This document shows positions 26,290-35,601 of a stretch of DNA of 64,000 nt, in pieces (position 1 is the stretch's first letter; every line of letters starts with the position of its first letter). Both the position numbers and the translations under genes were made by a program. Origin of the DNA: an uncultured Lachnospiraceae bacterium (lineage in GTDB: Bacteria > Bacillota > Clostridia > Lachnospirales > Lachnospiraceae). Under the pieces are notes generated by a model. The model made no database searches. It had not been told where the DNA came from and saw only the letters and a list, made by a program, of their open reading frames with translations. Location of the stretch: positions 1 through 64,000 of the forward strand of contig CAMWFQ010000008.1 in NCBI GenBank assembly GCA_947173495.1, written 5' to 3'.

Positions 26290-27138
26290 ATGAGTCTGGT
26301 AAGAATGAATTTTTTTGCAAAATCACTGAATATGCGCACAGATGTCACAGCAGTTTTACCGGAGTATCCTCTCCAGAGAGCGTGCGGGGAAGACTATAAG
26401 GCAAAATTCCCGGCAGAGAGTAAATTTCCGGTACTTTATTTTCTGAACGGTTTTACAGGCGATTATACGGATGGACTTACCATGATGCCTGTCGAGCGGT
26501 TTGTCCAGGAAACGGGGATCGCCGTAGTGATGCCTTCCGGGCTGAATTCCTGGTATGAGGATATTCCGGGCGGTGTTCACATGAAAACATTTATAGCCAG
26601 GGAGCTTCCGGCGGCTATGGAGGCTTTGCTGCCGGTGTCAGACAGGGCGGACCGGCGTTTCCTGGGAGGAATTTCCATGGGGGCAAGGGGAGCGGCTCTG
26701 ATCAGCGCCTGCTATTCTGATTATTACAGAGCAACAGTATGCCTTTCAGCTCCGCTAAATTTGCCGGGACTCTTGATGGATCCTGCGGAGCATGATAAAA
26801 AAATGATAGAACAGAGTCTTCAGCTCGCTTTCGGCGGGCTGGAGAATATTGAAACAGAAGCGGGTGATTATTATGCGCTCACAGAAAAACTTGTAAAAGA
26901 AGGGAGGAAAATTCCAGAGATATTATTTCTGTTTGGAAAGGACGATCCGCTGTATCCTTATCAGTATAACAGATTTGTGCGCTTTGCTGAAAGGCATGAA
27001 TTACCTGCAGTCTGTGAAGCATGGGAAAAGGGCAGGCATGATTTTGATTTCTGGGAACCTGCCATGAAAAAGGCCATGACATGGCTTAACTCAAAAATAA
27101 AGATTGAGGAAAGGACAGAATATGAACACATACAGTAA
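26290..27138 (+). CDS. Esterase of the esterase D / feruloyl-esterase-like family
   Basis: A 282-residue alpha/beta hydrolase without signal peptide. The nucleophile elbow is GGISMGARGA (Ser129), the acid is probably in LFGKDDPLY, and the His in KGRHDFDFW. Family members remove acetyl or feruloyl groups from carbohydrate or act on small esters. Being between the importer and a GH2 glycosidase, it may deacylate imported oligosaccharides. Its end overlaps the GH2 gene start by 17 bp, so the two are translated together. Confidence 0.85.
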   Translation: MSLVRMNFFAKSLNMRTDVTAVLPEYPLQRACGEDYKAKFPAESKFPVLYFLNGFTGDYTDGLTMMPVERFVQETGIAVVMPSGLNSWYEDIPGGVHMKTFIARELPAAMEALLPVSDRADRRFLGGISMGARGAALISACYSDYYRATVCLSAPLNLPGLLMDPAEHDKKMIEQSLQLAFGGLENIETEAGDYYALTEKLVKEGRKIPEILFLFGKDDPLYPYQYNRFVRFAERHELPAVCEAWEKGRHDFDFWEPAMKKAMTWLNSKIKIEERTEYEHIQ

Positions 27139-28924
27139 GGACTATCCGCGCCCTCAGTTCATCCGGAAGGAATGGACGAACCTGAACGGGGAATGGGAAT
27201 TCAGAATGGATGATGAGAACAGGGGAGAACAGGAGGGGTGGTTTAACGGATTTGATCAGTGCCGCAGGATTCGTGTTCCCTTTACTTATGAGACTGAGAT
27301 GAGCGGAATCGGAGAGGAGGAAATTCATCCCTGTATCTGGTATCAGAGAGAGATTACCATTGAAGGAGCAAAAAAGACAGACCATAAGGTAATTCTTCAC
27401 TTTGAGGGCAGTGATTTTCTGACAAAGGTGTGGGTGAACGGGCAGCTGGTCGGTTCTCACAAGGGGGGATACAGTCGTTTCTCTTTTGATATTACAGATC
27501 TGTCCACAGAGGGGGCAAATCGGATCTGCGTGAAGGCAGAAGATTTTCCTGAGGCGGAACAGCCCCGGGGCAAGCAGCGATGGGTGAAAAACAGCTTCGG
27601 CTGCTGGTATGTTCAGACCACCGGGATATGGAAAACCGTGTGGATGGAGTATGTGCCGGCGATAAGCCTTGCCGCTGTGAAGATGACGCCTGATCTGCCG
27701 AATAAGTGTCTGCGGGTGGAATATCAGGTGGATGCTCCCGACGGTCCGTTATTCTCCGGAGCGGGTGGATGCAATCTGGGAGCGGAAATATCCTTTGAGG
27801 GACGGCTGATTGCAAGGACAATAACCGCAGTGACAAAGAAGTCCATTACTGTGGAAATCGACCTTGACAGGTCCGAGGAGGATGAACCCTGGGGAATCTA
27901 TACATGGAGCCCGGAAAGACCGCAGCTTTACGATATTTGTTTTCTCCTGTTCAGGGGAGATGAGCTGCTGGATGAGGTGCGGTCCTACTTTGGCATGAGG
28001 GAGATCAGAATCGAAGGAGATCATATTCTGCTGAACGGAGAGCCTCTTTATCAACGACTGATTCTGGATCAGGGGTACTGGGAAAAATCTCACCTCACAC
28101 CTCCGGATGAGCAGGCGCTGATCGAAGACATTGATAAAATTCACGCCCTGGGTTATAACGGTGTGAGAAAGCATCAGAAAACAGAGGATGAAAGATTCCT
28201 TTACTGGTGTGATGTGAAGGGAATGCTGGTATGGGGCGAGGCGCCTGCCACCTACCGTTTTTCAGATGAGGCAGTCTCCCATTTTACGGGAGAATGGATG
28301 GACATAGTCCGACAGAATTATAACCATCCCTGTATCATTACCTGGGTTCCCTTTAATGAATCCTGGGGAATTCCGCAGATAAAGACAAACAGGCAGCAAC
28401 AGCATTTTACGGAAGGCGTCTATCATCTGACGAAAAGTATAGACAGATACCGGCCGGTAATCGTCAATGATGGGTGGGAGCATACCATTTCGGATATTAT
28501 TACTCTGCATGATTATGAAGAGTGCGGAGAGGTGTTTAAAAGCCGTTATATTCAATACGCAGACGGAATCATGGCAGGGGAGGTGTATCATTCCCGCTAC
28601 AGGTCTGCCTTCGCCAACGGATATTCCTACCGCGGTCAGCCGGTCATCATCAGTGAATTTGGCGGGATCGCATTTGACGGACAACCCGAAGGCTGGGGAT
28701 ATGGAAATACAGTGGCCGGCGAGGAAGAGTTTTTGAAACGGTTTGACAGCATTACAACGGCGATTAAGGAGATCCCTTATGTGTGCGGCTATTGCTATAC
28801 CCAGGTTACCGACGTTCAGCAGGAGATCAACGGTCTTATGGATATCAGGCGGGAATTTAAGGTAGATCCCGATAAAATCAAAGAGATCAATGAGCGTCAG
28901 GTGGGATTTTTGAGAAAAATGTAA
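27122..28924 (+). CDS. GH2 family glycoside hydrolase (beta-galactosidase/glucuronidase-like)
   Basis: A 600-residue cytoplasmic exo-glycosidase of family GH2. The N-terminal sugar-binding domain shows VILHFEGSDFLTKVWVNGQL, followed by an immunoglobulin-like domain and a TIM barrel. The acid/base Glu413 lies in VPFNESWG and the nucleophile Glu512 in IISEFGG. The start ATG 27122 follows GAGGAAAGG. Length near 600 fits short GH2 members such as beta-glucuronidase or beta-galactosidase types; the specific sugar cannot be decided. It is the last gene of the importer operon. Confidence 0.9.
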   Translation: MNTYSKDYPRPQFIRKEWTNLNGEWEFRMDDENRGEQEGWFNGFDQCRRIRVPFTYETEMSGIGEEEIHPCIWYQREITIEGAKKTDHKVILHFEGSDFLTKVWVNGQLVGSHKGGYSRFSFDITDLSTEGANRICVKAEDFPEAEQPRGKQRWVKNSFGCWYVQTTGIWKTVWMEYVPAISLAAVKMTPDLPNKCLRVEYQVDAPDGPLFSGAGGCNLGAEISFEGRLIARTITAVTKKSITVEIDLDRSEEDEPWGIYTWSPERPQLYDICFLLFRGDELLDEVRSYFGMREIRIEGDHILLNGEPLYQRLILDQGYWEKSHLTPPDEQALIEDIDKIHALGYNGVRKHQKTEDERFLYWCDVKGMLVWGEAPATYRFSDEAVSHFTGEWMDIVRQNYNHPCIITWVPFNESWGIPQIKTNRQQQHFTEGVYHLTKSIDRYRPVIVNDGWEHTISDIITLHDYEECGEVFKSRYIQYADGIMAGEVYHSRYRSAFANGYSYRGQPVIISEFGGIAFDGQPEGWGYGNTVAGEEEFLKRFDSITTAIKEIPYVCGYCYTQVTDVQQEINGLMDIRREFKVDPDKIKEINERQVGFLRKM

Positions 28925-29054
28925 CAAAACAGGCCCTTATCCTGACAATCTCCGGATCAGAAAATGAGCGTCTCGACTTCGCGGATACTCTTAAGCTGCC
29001 GGCAGTTGTCAGGGAGGGGCTGAATTCTTTCAGGGGACTTTCCTTTCACCCGTC

Positions 29055-32000
29055 TTATCCGAGATATTTACCGAGGATTTCGATAAACAGATCCATATTA
29101 ATAGGCTTTGCCAGATGGGCGTTCATTCCGTTCTTCAGAGCAGCTTCTTTGTCCTCATCCATTGCATTGGCTGTCATGGCAATGATAGGCAGACTCTTTA
29201 CATCATCCCGGGGAAGCGCCCGTATGGTTCTGGTTGCCTCGTAACCATCCATGATAGGCATCTGAACATCCATTAATACAGCATCATAGTAATTTTCAGG
29301 CGCCTCCTTCATCATGGCAACCGCATCTGTTCCATCCGGTGCTGTTTCCACCATAAATCCGGTTTCAGTGAGAATTTCCTGGGCGATTTCACGATTCAGC
29401 TCATTGTCCTCTACAAGCAGAATGCGCTTCCCGCTGAAGTCGGCCATTGTCCATGAGGCGGCTTCCTCTTCTTTTTCGATGAGATTGTTTGCGGCAAGCA
29501 GCGCGGATTTCAGGTCGGACATGAACAGAGGCTTTGCACAGAAAGCGGTGATACCTGCAGAGCGGGCCTCTTCTTCAATATCTGTCCAGTCATAGGCGGT
29601 CAGAATAATGATAGGAGCATCTTCCCCCACCGCCTTTCGAATTCGCCTTGCGGTTTCAATTCCGCTGGTTTCCGGCATCTGCCAGTCGATAATGTAGGTA
29701 TGGAAGGAATCCCCTTCATTATGAGCAATCTCGGCACGATATACAGCTTCTCTTCCGGAGGTGGTCCACTCGGGACGCATACCGATCTGCTTTAACATTT
29801 TGCTTACGCTGTCACAGGTATGGAAGTCGTCGTCTACAACCAGCGCGCGCAGGCCTTCCAGCTCCTTGATCTGCGCTGCATTTTTTTCGATATCCTGAAG
29901 CTTCAAAGTAAGCTCTACCTTAAACTCGCTTCCCTTTCCAGGCTCGCTTTGAACAGTGATGGTGCCGTTCATCATATCGATAATATTTTTGGTGATGGCC
30001 ATACCAAGGCCTGTGCCCTCGATTCCGGTCTTGGTAGTCGTCGCTTCCCGTTCAAAGGGTTCGAAGATGTGCTTCACGAATTCGGCAGTCATGCCGATGC
30101 CGTTATCCTTTACAATAAAAGTATAATCGCCATAACCGTGCCGGAAAGTTGTTTTCTGGAGGATACGAAAACTGATGGTTCCTCCGGCAGGTGTATATTT
30201 TACAGCATTGCTCAGAAGGTTGATAAAAATCTGATTCAATTTCAGAGAATCAGCAATGACATCTTCATTTGCGATATCAAAGGTATCGATAAACAGTTCC
30301 AGCTGCTTCGCCTTTACCTGGGGCTGTATGATGTTGACCAGATTGTGCATAACTTCGGAAATGTTGCATTCCTGCTCCTTGATCTGCACTTTCCCGCTTT
30401 CGATCCGGCTCATATCAAGAATATCGTTGATCAGGCTGAGAAGATGATTACTGGAGGAAAGCACCTTCTGAAGGCAGTCTCTGACCTGGTCTTTGTTGTC
30501 AATATGGCTGAATGCAATGGTTGCAAAGCCGATAATAGCATTCATGGGTGTGCGGATGTCATGGGACATATTGGAGAGGAAGGTGGTTTTGGCGTTGTTG
30601 GCGTGCTGCGCCTGCATTAACGCATCCTGCAGAGCCTGTGTCTGTTCCCGCTGTTTCCGGATCTGACTGGTTATTTCCTTTATCACGACCATGACCATGA
30701 TATCGCCGGTTTCATCATCCTGAGTCATGATAGAAGAGCGTCTGACGCAGATGTCTTCCCCGTCGGGATTGTTGATCCAGTACTCCGTATTTACCTCAGC
30801 GTCTCCCCGGGCAAAGGATTTTTTCAGATATTCCAAATCGGTGGTAAGGCAATACGCTTCCCGGGATTCTTCCGCAACAAACTGCTTCCAGGCATGGAAC
30901 AGTTCGGAGGCTTTGCATGGAGCTTTGAGTCCCGTCAGCTGAAGCAGAGACTGTTCCTGGATGTCGGTTTTCCAGACAACGTCTTCTTCGATACAGTCGC
31001 GGGTCAGATTAAAGTCATAGGTGCAGATAGAATTCGAGGTGATCGCGATCCTGTACTGTCTCTCCTTGCGGTTGGCAAGAGAAATCTCAGCCTGGATACG
31101 CAGTTCCTTTTCTTTGGTTTCAGTAGTATTCTGGCGGATAAACAGGGCTGTGACTGCTTTACCCTCTGTTCGTTTCAGCGGAATGATGCTCATATGCTCC
31201 CACTGCGCGTTTCCATCTCTTAAAACACGGTACTCATAACAGGCATCCGGATTACTTTCCCCTAATGCTTCAATGACGGCTTCCTTATGAAAGCGTTCGG
31301 CGAACAGCTCCCTGTCGCTGTCCTCGATCAGGAACGTACACAGGTATGAGATAAAGTCCTCATAGCGGCCTTTATCGGCAAAATCAGGCCGCTCCGGCCG
31401 GGTGCCGGCCAGGTAGCGGTAAGTGTCAGAACTGAAATCTACCATAACAAAGCGGGAAAACAGAGTGTTGACGCCGGCTATTACATACCCCATTTCTTTA
31501 TTTTTCTGTTCCAGAAGCTTCTTTTCGTGTCTGGACTGAAGAAGTAAAGCGACAATATAGCAGAAAAATAACGCGACAAGAAATCCATCCAGAATGAGAC
31601 CGGTCCGGTTGGCGCCCCGGAGCATATGCTGGGAAATGCTTTTGGGAAAGATCTGAACAAGAACATATTGGTATTCGGGAAGATGGAGAACGCAGACGTT
31701 ACCTGCCTGACTGTCTGAACTGCAGATAAAAGCCCCCTCCTCGCCGTTTTGAAGCATTCCGGCGGCTTTTTCCTGAGAGGCTGTGTCGATCATGCCGGAT
31801 CCCGACATGATTTCCAGAAAATTCTGCCCGTAAATCTGATCGTTTGAACTTGCAATTACAGTTCCATCCTGTGCGCAGAGAAATACATCCGCATTTTCGC
31901 CGAAACAGCTGGTGGAAAGGATATCCTGCAGGTATTTATCCGCCCAGTAGGCCCCTCTCAGTACGCCGATGATTTGATCCCGGAAATAAACAGGAGTATA

Positions 32001-32447
32001 AAATCCTACCATGGTATTATCGGTAATCCTTGAATGGAGGACGAGAGAGATGCCGCTCTCTCCATTCATGCCGTTTAAATAGTAATCCCGGTCCGACGCA
32101 TCGGATGTCTTCCCATCCGAGGTCAGATTTATGCCTTCCGCATTTACATATCTGAAAACGTCAAACAGGGAATTCTTCTCCATATCCTGCAGCATGGTGG
32201 CAGTGACTGTGGGATCGGAGAGACTCTGGGAGAGAAAGTGCGCGTAGGTGCTGACCCGGTTCAGCGCATTTTCAAATTCTCCTTCCACATGCCTGGCGGT
32301 CCGCCTGGCACAATCCAATGCATAGTTGAGATTCTGATTTTCAATCCGCTTGCTGTTTTGCGCAGAATACCAGTGAAATAAAGCAAGGATAGCGGCCAGG
32401 AGAATCAGGACAAGAGCTGCCTGCAGAGTTTTCTTTTTGCGGTACAT
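29055..32447 (-). CDS. Hybrid sensor histidine kinase with two receiver domains
   Basis: A protein of about 1130 residues. A membrane segment near residue 10-28 and a second near 290-310 (LVALFFCYIVALLL) bracket an extracellular sensor of dCache type. After PAS-like sequence come the dimerisation domain with the phosphorylated His629 (SHDIRTPMNAIIGFA), an ATPase domain (NLLSNAVKYTPAGG, GTGLGMAITKNI), a receiver with Asp921 (YIIDWQMPE) and a second with Asp1060 (VLMDVQMPIMDG). No DNA-binding domain or final transfer domain follows. The start 32447 has GGAGG six bases upstream. A GTG at 32540, also with GGGGAGG, would add 31 residues. It is divergent from the lipoprotein gene. Confidence 0.93.
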   Translation of the reverse strand: MYRKKKTLQAALVLILLAAILALFHWYSAQNSKRIENQNLNYALDCARRTARHVEGEFENALNRVSTYAHFLSQSLSDPTVTATMLQDMEKNSLFDVFRYVNAEGINLTSDGKTSDASDRDYYLNGMNGESGISLVLHSRITDNTMVGFYTPVYFRDQIIGVLRGAYWADKYLQDILSTSCFGENADVFLCAQDGTVIASSNDQIYGQNFLEIMSGSGMIDTASQEKAAGMLQNGEEGAFICSSDSQAGNVCVLHLPEYQYVLVQIFPKSISQHMLRGANRTGLILDGFLVALFFCYIVALLLQSRHEKKLLEQKNKEMGYVIAGVNTLFSRFVMVDFSSDTYRYLAGTRPERPDFADKGRYEDFISYLCTFLIEDSDRELFAERFHKEAVIEALGESNPDACYEYRVLRDGNAQWEHMSIIPLKRTEGKAVTALFIRQNTTETKEKELRIQAEISLANRKERQYRIAITSNSICTYDFNLTRDCIEEDVVWKTDIQEQSLLQLTGLKAPCKASELFHAWKQFVAEESREAYCLTTDLEYLKKSFARGDAEVNTEYWINNPDGEDICVRRSSIMTQDDETGDIMVMVVIKEITSQIRKQREQTQALQDALMQAQHANNAKTTFLSNMSHDIRTPMNAIIGFATIAFSHIDNKDQVRDCLQKVLSSSNHLLSLINDILDMSRIESGKVQIKEQECNISEVMHNLVNIIQPQVKAKQLELFIDTFDIANEDVIADSLKLNQIFINLLSNAVKYTPAGGTISFRILQKTTFRHGYGDYTFIVKDNGIGMTAEFVKHIFEPFEREATTTKTGIEGTGLGMAITKNIIDMMNGTITVQSEPGKGSEFKVELTLKLQDIEKNAAQIKELEGLRALVVDDDFHTCDSVSKMLKQIGMRPEWTTSGREAVYRAEIAHNEGDSFHTYIIDWQMPETSGIETARRIRKAVGEDAPIIILTAYDWTDIEEEARSAGITAFCAKPLFMSDLKSALLAANNLIEKEEEAASWTMADFSGKRILLVEDNELNREIAQEILTETGFMVETAPDGTDAVAMMKEAPENYYDAVLMDVQMPIMDGYEATRTIRALPRDDVKSLPIIAMTANAMDEDKEAALKNGMNAHLAKPINMDLFIEILGKYLG

Positions 32448-32502
32448 AATAACCTCCATGCTGCCGACACCTGTAAATTTGGGCGTCGGCACAATATTTG
32501 CA

Positions 32503-32566
32503 AAACGAACAAGTTCGTTTGTAAAAAATTCATTTTTCACAGTAACCTCCCCATACAAGTATGGGG
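32503..32566. repeat. Pair of AA-centred palindromes in the kinase leader
   Basis: AAACGAAC-AA-GTTCGTTT (32503-32520) and CCCCATAC-AA-GTATGGGG (32549-32566) are both perfect 8-bp inverted repeats with an AA centre. They lie between the kinase promoter and its start and may be regulator-binding sites or leader hairpins. Confidence 0.65.
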
Positions 32567-32579
32567 AAAGTACAAAATA

Positions 32580-32608
32580 ATACTATCACTTTCATATCGT
32601 TTTATCAA
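32580..32608 (-). promoter_or_regulatory. Promoter of the histidine kinase gene
   Basis: Read on the minus strand, TTGATA (32608-32603) and TAGTAT (32585-32580) are separated by 17 bp. Confidence 0.6.
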
Positions 32609-32619
32609 TCTATTGAGCC

Positions 32620-32648
32620 TTGCTTTTTCCTCTCTTTTTTCTTATACT
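32620..32648 (+). promoter_or_regulatory. Promoter of the lipoprotein-AraC group
   Basis: TTGCTT at 32620-32625 and TATACT at 32643-32648 are 17 bp apart; the lipoprotein starts 58 bp downstream. It is divergent from the kinase promoter. Confidence 0.6.
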
Positions 32649-32705
32649 GAAATGGAGTGATAAAACAATCAGACAGATGAAAGAGATTTTAAGCAGAGGG
32701 TATTT

Positions 32706-33359
32706 ATGTATAGAAGAGTGTTTCCGATTTTGATCCTGTGTATGCTGTGTCTTTGTTCAGCCTGTGGCACATCCGATGAAAAAATAGCACAGGCGCAGCA
32801 GAAATATGCAGAACTTGCGAATATTCATAATCAGGTGGTAGAAGCGCATAAGGAGATTTCAGACGCATCCCTGGATCAGGAGCTTGTGGAACTGAAAGAG
32901 GAGGTTTCCGGGCTGGAATCCTATAACCTTGCGGAGATGAAGAATGAGGAAATCGACCGGCTGATTCAGACAATGGACGAGCTGATCGCCTCTTATGGAG
33001 ATTATCTGGAACTTCTTTCCGATATTAAAGGAGAGGAGGAGGCAGCAGTTCTTACTCCGATTACGATAGCGATTACAAATCATACAACATTTTCCTTTTC
33101 TGGCATTAAGCTGTATGAAAAAGGGCAGACAGGGAGCCATGCCAACGCGCTGGAAGGGCTGGAACCCCTGGCGCCGGAGCAGTCGATGACCGGCCTTGCG
33201 TTGCAGCGGGATGCGGACGATACGCCGTGGATCCTCATTTTGACGGATTTAAATGATCATGAATATGAACTGGAGCTGCCGGTAAAGGAATATGAAAAAG
33301 AGGGTGTTTCTCTGAATCTGGTCTATGATGCAGAACAGGATGAAATAAGAATAGAGTAA
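32706..33359 (+). CDS. Lipoprotein with N-terminal coiled coil
   Basis: A 217-residue exported lipoprotein. The signal ends with lipobox LCSACG near residue 20. Residues about 25-105 are Glu/Gln/Lys-rich and helical, probably a coiled coil. The rest is a small beta domain (ITIAITNHTTFSFSGIKLYE, then LILTDLNDHEYELELPV). No enzymatic motif is seen. It is divergent from the histidine kinase and 13 bp upstream of an AraC gene, so it may be an accessory sensor component, which is inference. I do not recognise the family. Confidence 0.8.
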   Translation: MYRRVFPILILCMLCLCSACGTSDEKIAQAQQKYAELANIHNQVVEAHKEISDASLDQELVELKEEVSGLESYNLAEMKNEEIDRLIQTMDELIASYGDYLELLSDIKGEEEAAVLTPITIAITNHTTFSFSGIKLYEKGQTGSHANALEGLEPLAPEQSMTGLALQRDADDTPWILILTDLNDHEYELELPVKEYEKEGVSLNLVYDAEQDEIRIE

Positions 33360-33372
33360 AAGGGGAGACGAA

Positions 33373-34299
33373 ATGGAAAAAGCATATGAGCTGGAATTTT
33401 TCGGTGAAAAGAAAGGAAGTCTGTTTTTGAATTGCTGCGGAATATCAAGAACGGAACCCTTCCACAGCTTTGGACCGGCAATTAAGCCTCACTATGTGAT
33501 TCATTTTGTTTTAAACGGAAATGGAAGGTTTTCCATAGGCGGTAAAGAATACTTTTTGGAGCAGGGCTGCGGATTTTTCATACCACCGGAAGAACTGGTT
33601 TTTTATCAGGCGGATGGGGAAAATCCCTGGACCTATGTCTGGGTGGGATTTAACGGTGGGATGGCGGGGGACGTGATAGAGTCTATCGGGCTTTCTCTGA
33701 CCAATCCTGTTTTCAGGTCGGATAAGGATCAGGAGCTTTCCCAGGCAGTGATAGATATGATGGAGCATAACAAGTCGGGGATGGACGGCGGCATAGCGTC
33801 AGGTATTGCCAATGACCTTCGAAGAAACGGACAGCTCCATCTTTTTTTGTCTCTGATAGCAGAAAGCGCTTATATTGAGGAAAAGGGCGGAGAAGATAAG
33901 GCAGGCCATTATGTGAGACGTGCGGTGGAGTTTATGGTAAACAATTACTGTAACCCCATTAAGATTACAGATGTGGCGGATTATGTGTGTATTAACAGGA
34001 GCTACCTGTATACGCTGTTCAGAAGGGCAATGGATATGTCGCCTCAGAAATTTCTCTCTACCTTTCGCATTACCAAAGCGGCGGAGCTTCTGCAGATGAC
34101 AGATCTTTCAGTGGAGAGTGTGGCGCTTTCCTGCGGATATTCGGATCCGCTGGTATTTGCAAAATCATTCCGTCAGATGAAAAAAATGTCTCCTTCCTCT
34201 TACCGAAGGGAAATGCAGAAAGGAGAAACCAGAAAAAGCAGGGAGTATCTCAGGCAGATAGAGGATTTTATTAATCAGGTGAATCAGATAAACAGTTAA
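33373..34299 (+). CDS. AraC-family regulator
   Basis: A 308-residue regulator. The N-terminal cupin domain has PHYVIHFVLNGNGRFSIGG and FFIPPEELVFYQAD with WTYVWVGFNG, typical of alpha-galactoside or galactose operon AraC proteins in clostridia. The DNA-binding part starts near residue 185: EFMVNNYCNPIKITDVADYV, INRSYLYTLFRRAMD and VALSCGYSDPLVFAKSFRQM. It lies upstream of galK and galT on the same strand with a 117-bp gap, so a role in galactose control is likely but not proven. Confidence 0.9.
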   Translation: MEKAYELEFFGEKKGSLFLNCCGISRTEPFHSFGPAIKPHYVIHFVLNGNGRFSIGGKEYFLEQGCGFFIPPEELVFYQADGENPWTYVWVGFNGGMAGDVIESIGLSLTNPVFRSDKDQELSQAVIDMMEHNKSGMDGGIASGIANDLRRNGQLHLFLSLIAESAYIEEKGGEDKAGHYVRRAVEFMVNNYCNPIKITDVADYVCINRSYLYTLFRRAMDMSPQKFLSTFRITKAAELLQMTDLSVESVALSCGYSDPLVFAKSFRQMKKMSPSSYRREMQKGETRKSREYLRQIEDFINQVNQINS

Positions 34300-34416
34300 C
34301 ATTTTGACAGGCTTTCATAACAAAGCAGTATAGCGGCGAAAAGCTGCTTTCACATATAATGAAACCAGAAAACAATAAGATACTTACCGTGGATGCGGGA
34401 GAATGGGAGGCAGAAA

Positions 34417-35580
34417 ATGGTCGAAACAATCACAAAAAAATTTGAAGAAGTGTATGGGGATGCGAAGGGGGTAAAGGTATTTTTTGCACCGGGCCGGGTG
34501 AATCTGATAGGCGAGCATACGGATTATAACGGAGGGCATGTATTTCCCTGCGCGCTGACCATCGGAACCTATGGGGTTGCGAGAGAAAGACAGGATCGTA
34601 AGCTTCGTTTTTATTCTATGAATTTTTCTCATCTGGGTATCATTGAGTCCAGCCTCGACGATTTGGAGCCTCATAAAGAGGCAGGATGGACGAACTATCC
34701 AAAGGGTGTAATGTGGGCGTTTGAGAAAAGAGGATTTCAGATTCCCAGAGGGATGGATATTCTTTTAAACGGAAATATTCCCAACGGGTCAGGCCTTTCT
34801 TCTTCTGCCTCCATAGAGGTGCTGACAGGCTATATTCTGAGAGCTTTTTTTGGATTTGAAGTGAGTAACCAGGATCTTGCCCTGATCGGTCAGTACTCTG
34901 AAAATAACTTTAATGGGGTCAACTGCGGCATTATGGATCAGTTTGCGATTGCCATGGGCAAAAAGGAGCATGCCATCTTTCTGGACACGGCAGATCTGTC
35001 CTATGTCTATGCACCAGTTAAGCTTGAAGGCGCAAAAATTGTGATTGCCTGCAGTAACAAAAAGAGAGGTCTGGGAGATTCCAAATATAATGAGAGAAGA
35101 AGCGAGTGTGAGACGGCGCTTGCAGAGCTGCAGCAGGTAGTGGACATCAAAGGCCTGGGCGATTTGAGCGAGGAACAGTTTGAGGAGTACAAATCAGCGA
35201 TCAAGGATCCTGTGAGGGTAAGAAGAGCAAAGCACGCCGTGTATGAGAACCAGAGGACCATCAAGGCTGTGGAAGCTTTAAAGGCCAATAACATTGTACA
35301 GTTCGGGCAGATGATGAACGCATCCCATGTGTCTTTGAGGGACGACTATGAGGTGACGGGCATTGAACTGGATACCCTGGTGGAAGAGGCATGGAAGGTG
35401 GAAGGCGTAATCGGCTCCCGTATGACAGGCGCAGGCTTCGGCGGGTGTACGGTCAGCCTTGTGAAAGATGAGGCGATCGATACCTTTATCAAACAGGTGG
35501 GAGAGGCTTACTGTGCAAAAATTGGCTACAATGCAGACTTTTATGTGGTTGAGGTAGGGGATGGCCCGTGCGAATTATAA
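34417..35580 (+). CDS. galK: Galactokinase
   Basis: A 387-residue GHMP kinase that phosphorylates alpha-D-galactose at C1, the entry step of the Leloir pathway. Motifs: the galactokinase signature GRVNLIGEHTDYNGG near the N-terminus, the ATP-binding PNGSGLSSSASIEV stretch, the catalytic region CGIMDQFAIAMG, and GAGFGGCTVSLV near the C-terminus. The start ATG 34417 follows GGGAGG; an ATG at 34393 lacks one. galT follows after 21 bp, so they form an operon. galE is not in the window. Confidence 0.95.
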   Translation: MVETITKKFEEVYGDAKGVKVFFAPGRVNLIGEHTDYNGGHVFPCALTIGTYGVARERQDRKLRFYSMNFSHLGIIESSLDDLEPHKEAGWTNYPKGVMWAFEKRGFQIPRGMDILLNGNIPNGSGLSSSASIEVLTGYILRAFFGFEVSNQDLALIGQYSENNFNGVNCGIMDQFAIAMGKKEHAIFLDTADLSYVYAPVKLEGAKIVIACSNKKRGLGDSKYNERRSECETALAELQQVVDIKGLGDLSEEQFEEYKSAIKDPVRVRRAKHAVYENQRTIKAVEALKANNIVQFGQMMNASHVSLRDDYEVTGIELDTLVEEAWKVEGVIGSRMTGAGFGGCTVSLVKDEAIDTFIKQVGEAYCAKIGYNADFYVVEVGDGPCEL

Positions 35581-35601
35581 GAGATAGATAGGGGATGAGA
35601 A

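Noticed and set aside
29820-30620. Frame antisense to the histidine kinase
   Set aside because: It mirrors the conserved kinase and receiver codons and has no independent support.
34308-34345. TTGACA and TATAGC before galK as a promoter
   Set aside because: The spacer is 19 bp and the -10 box is poor, so I do not list it as a feature although some promoter should lie in this gap.
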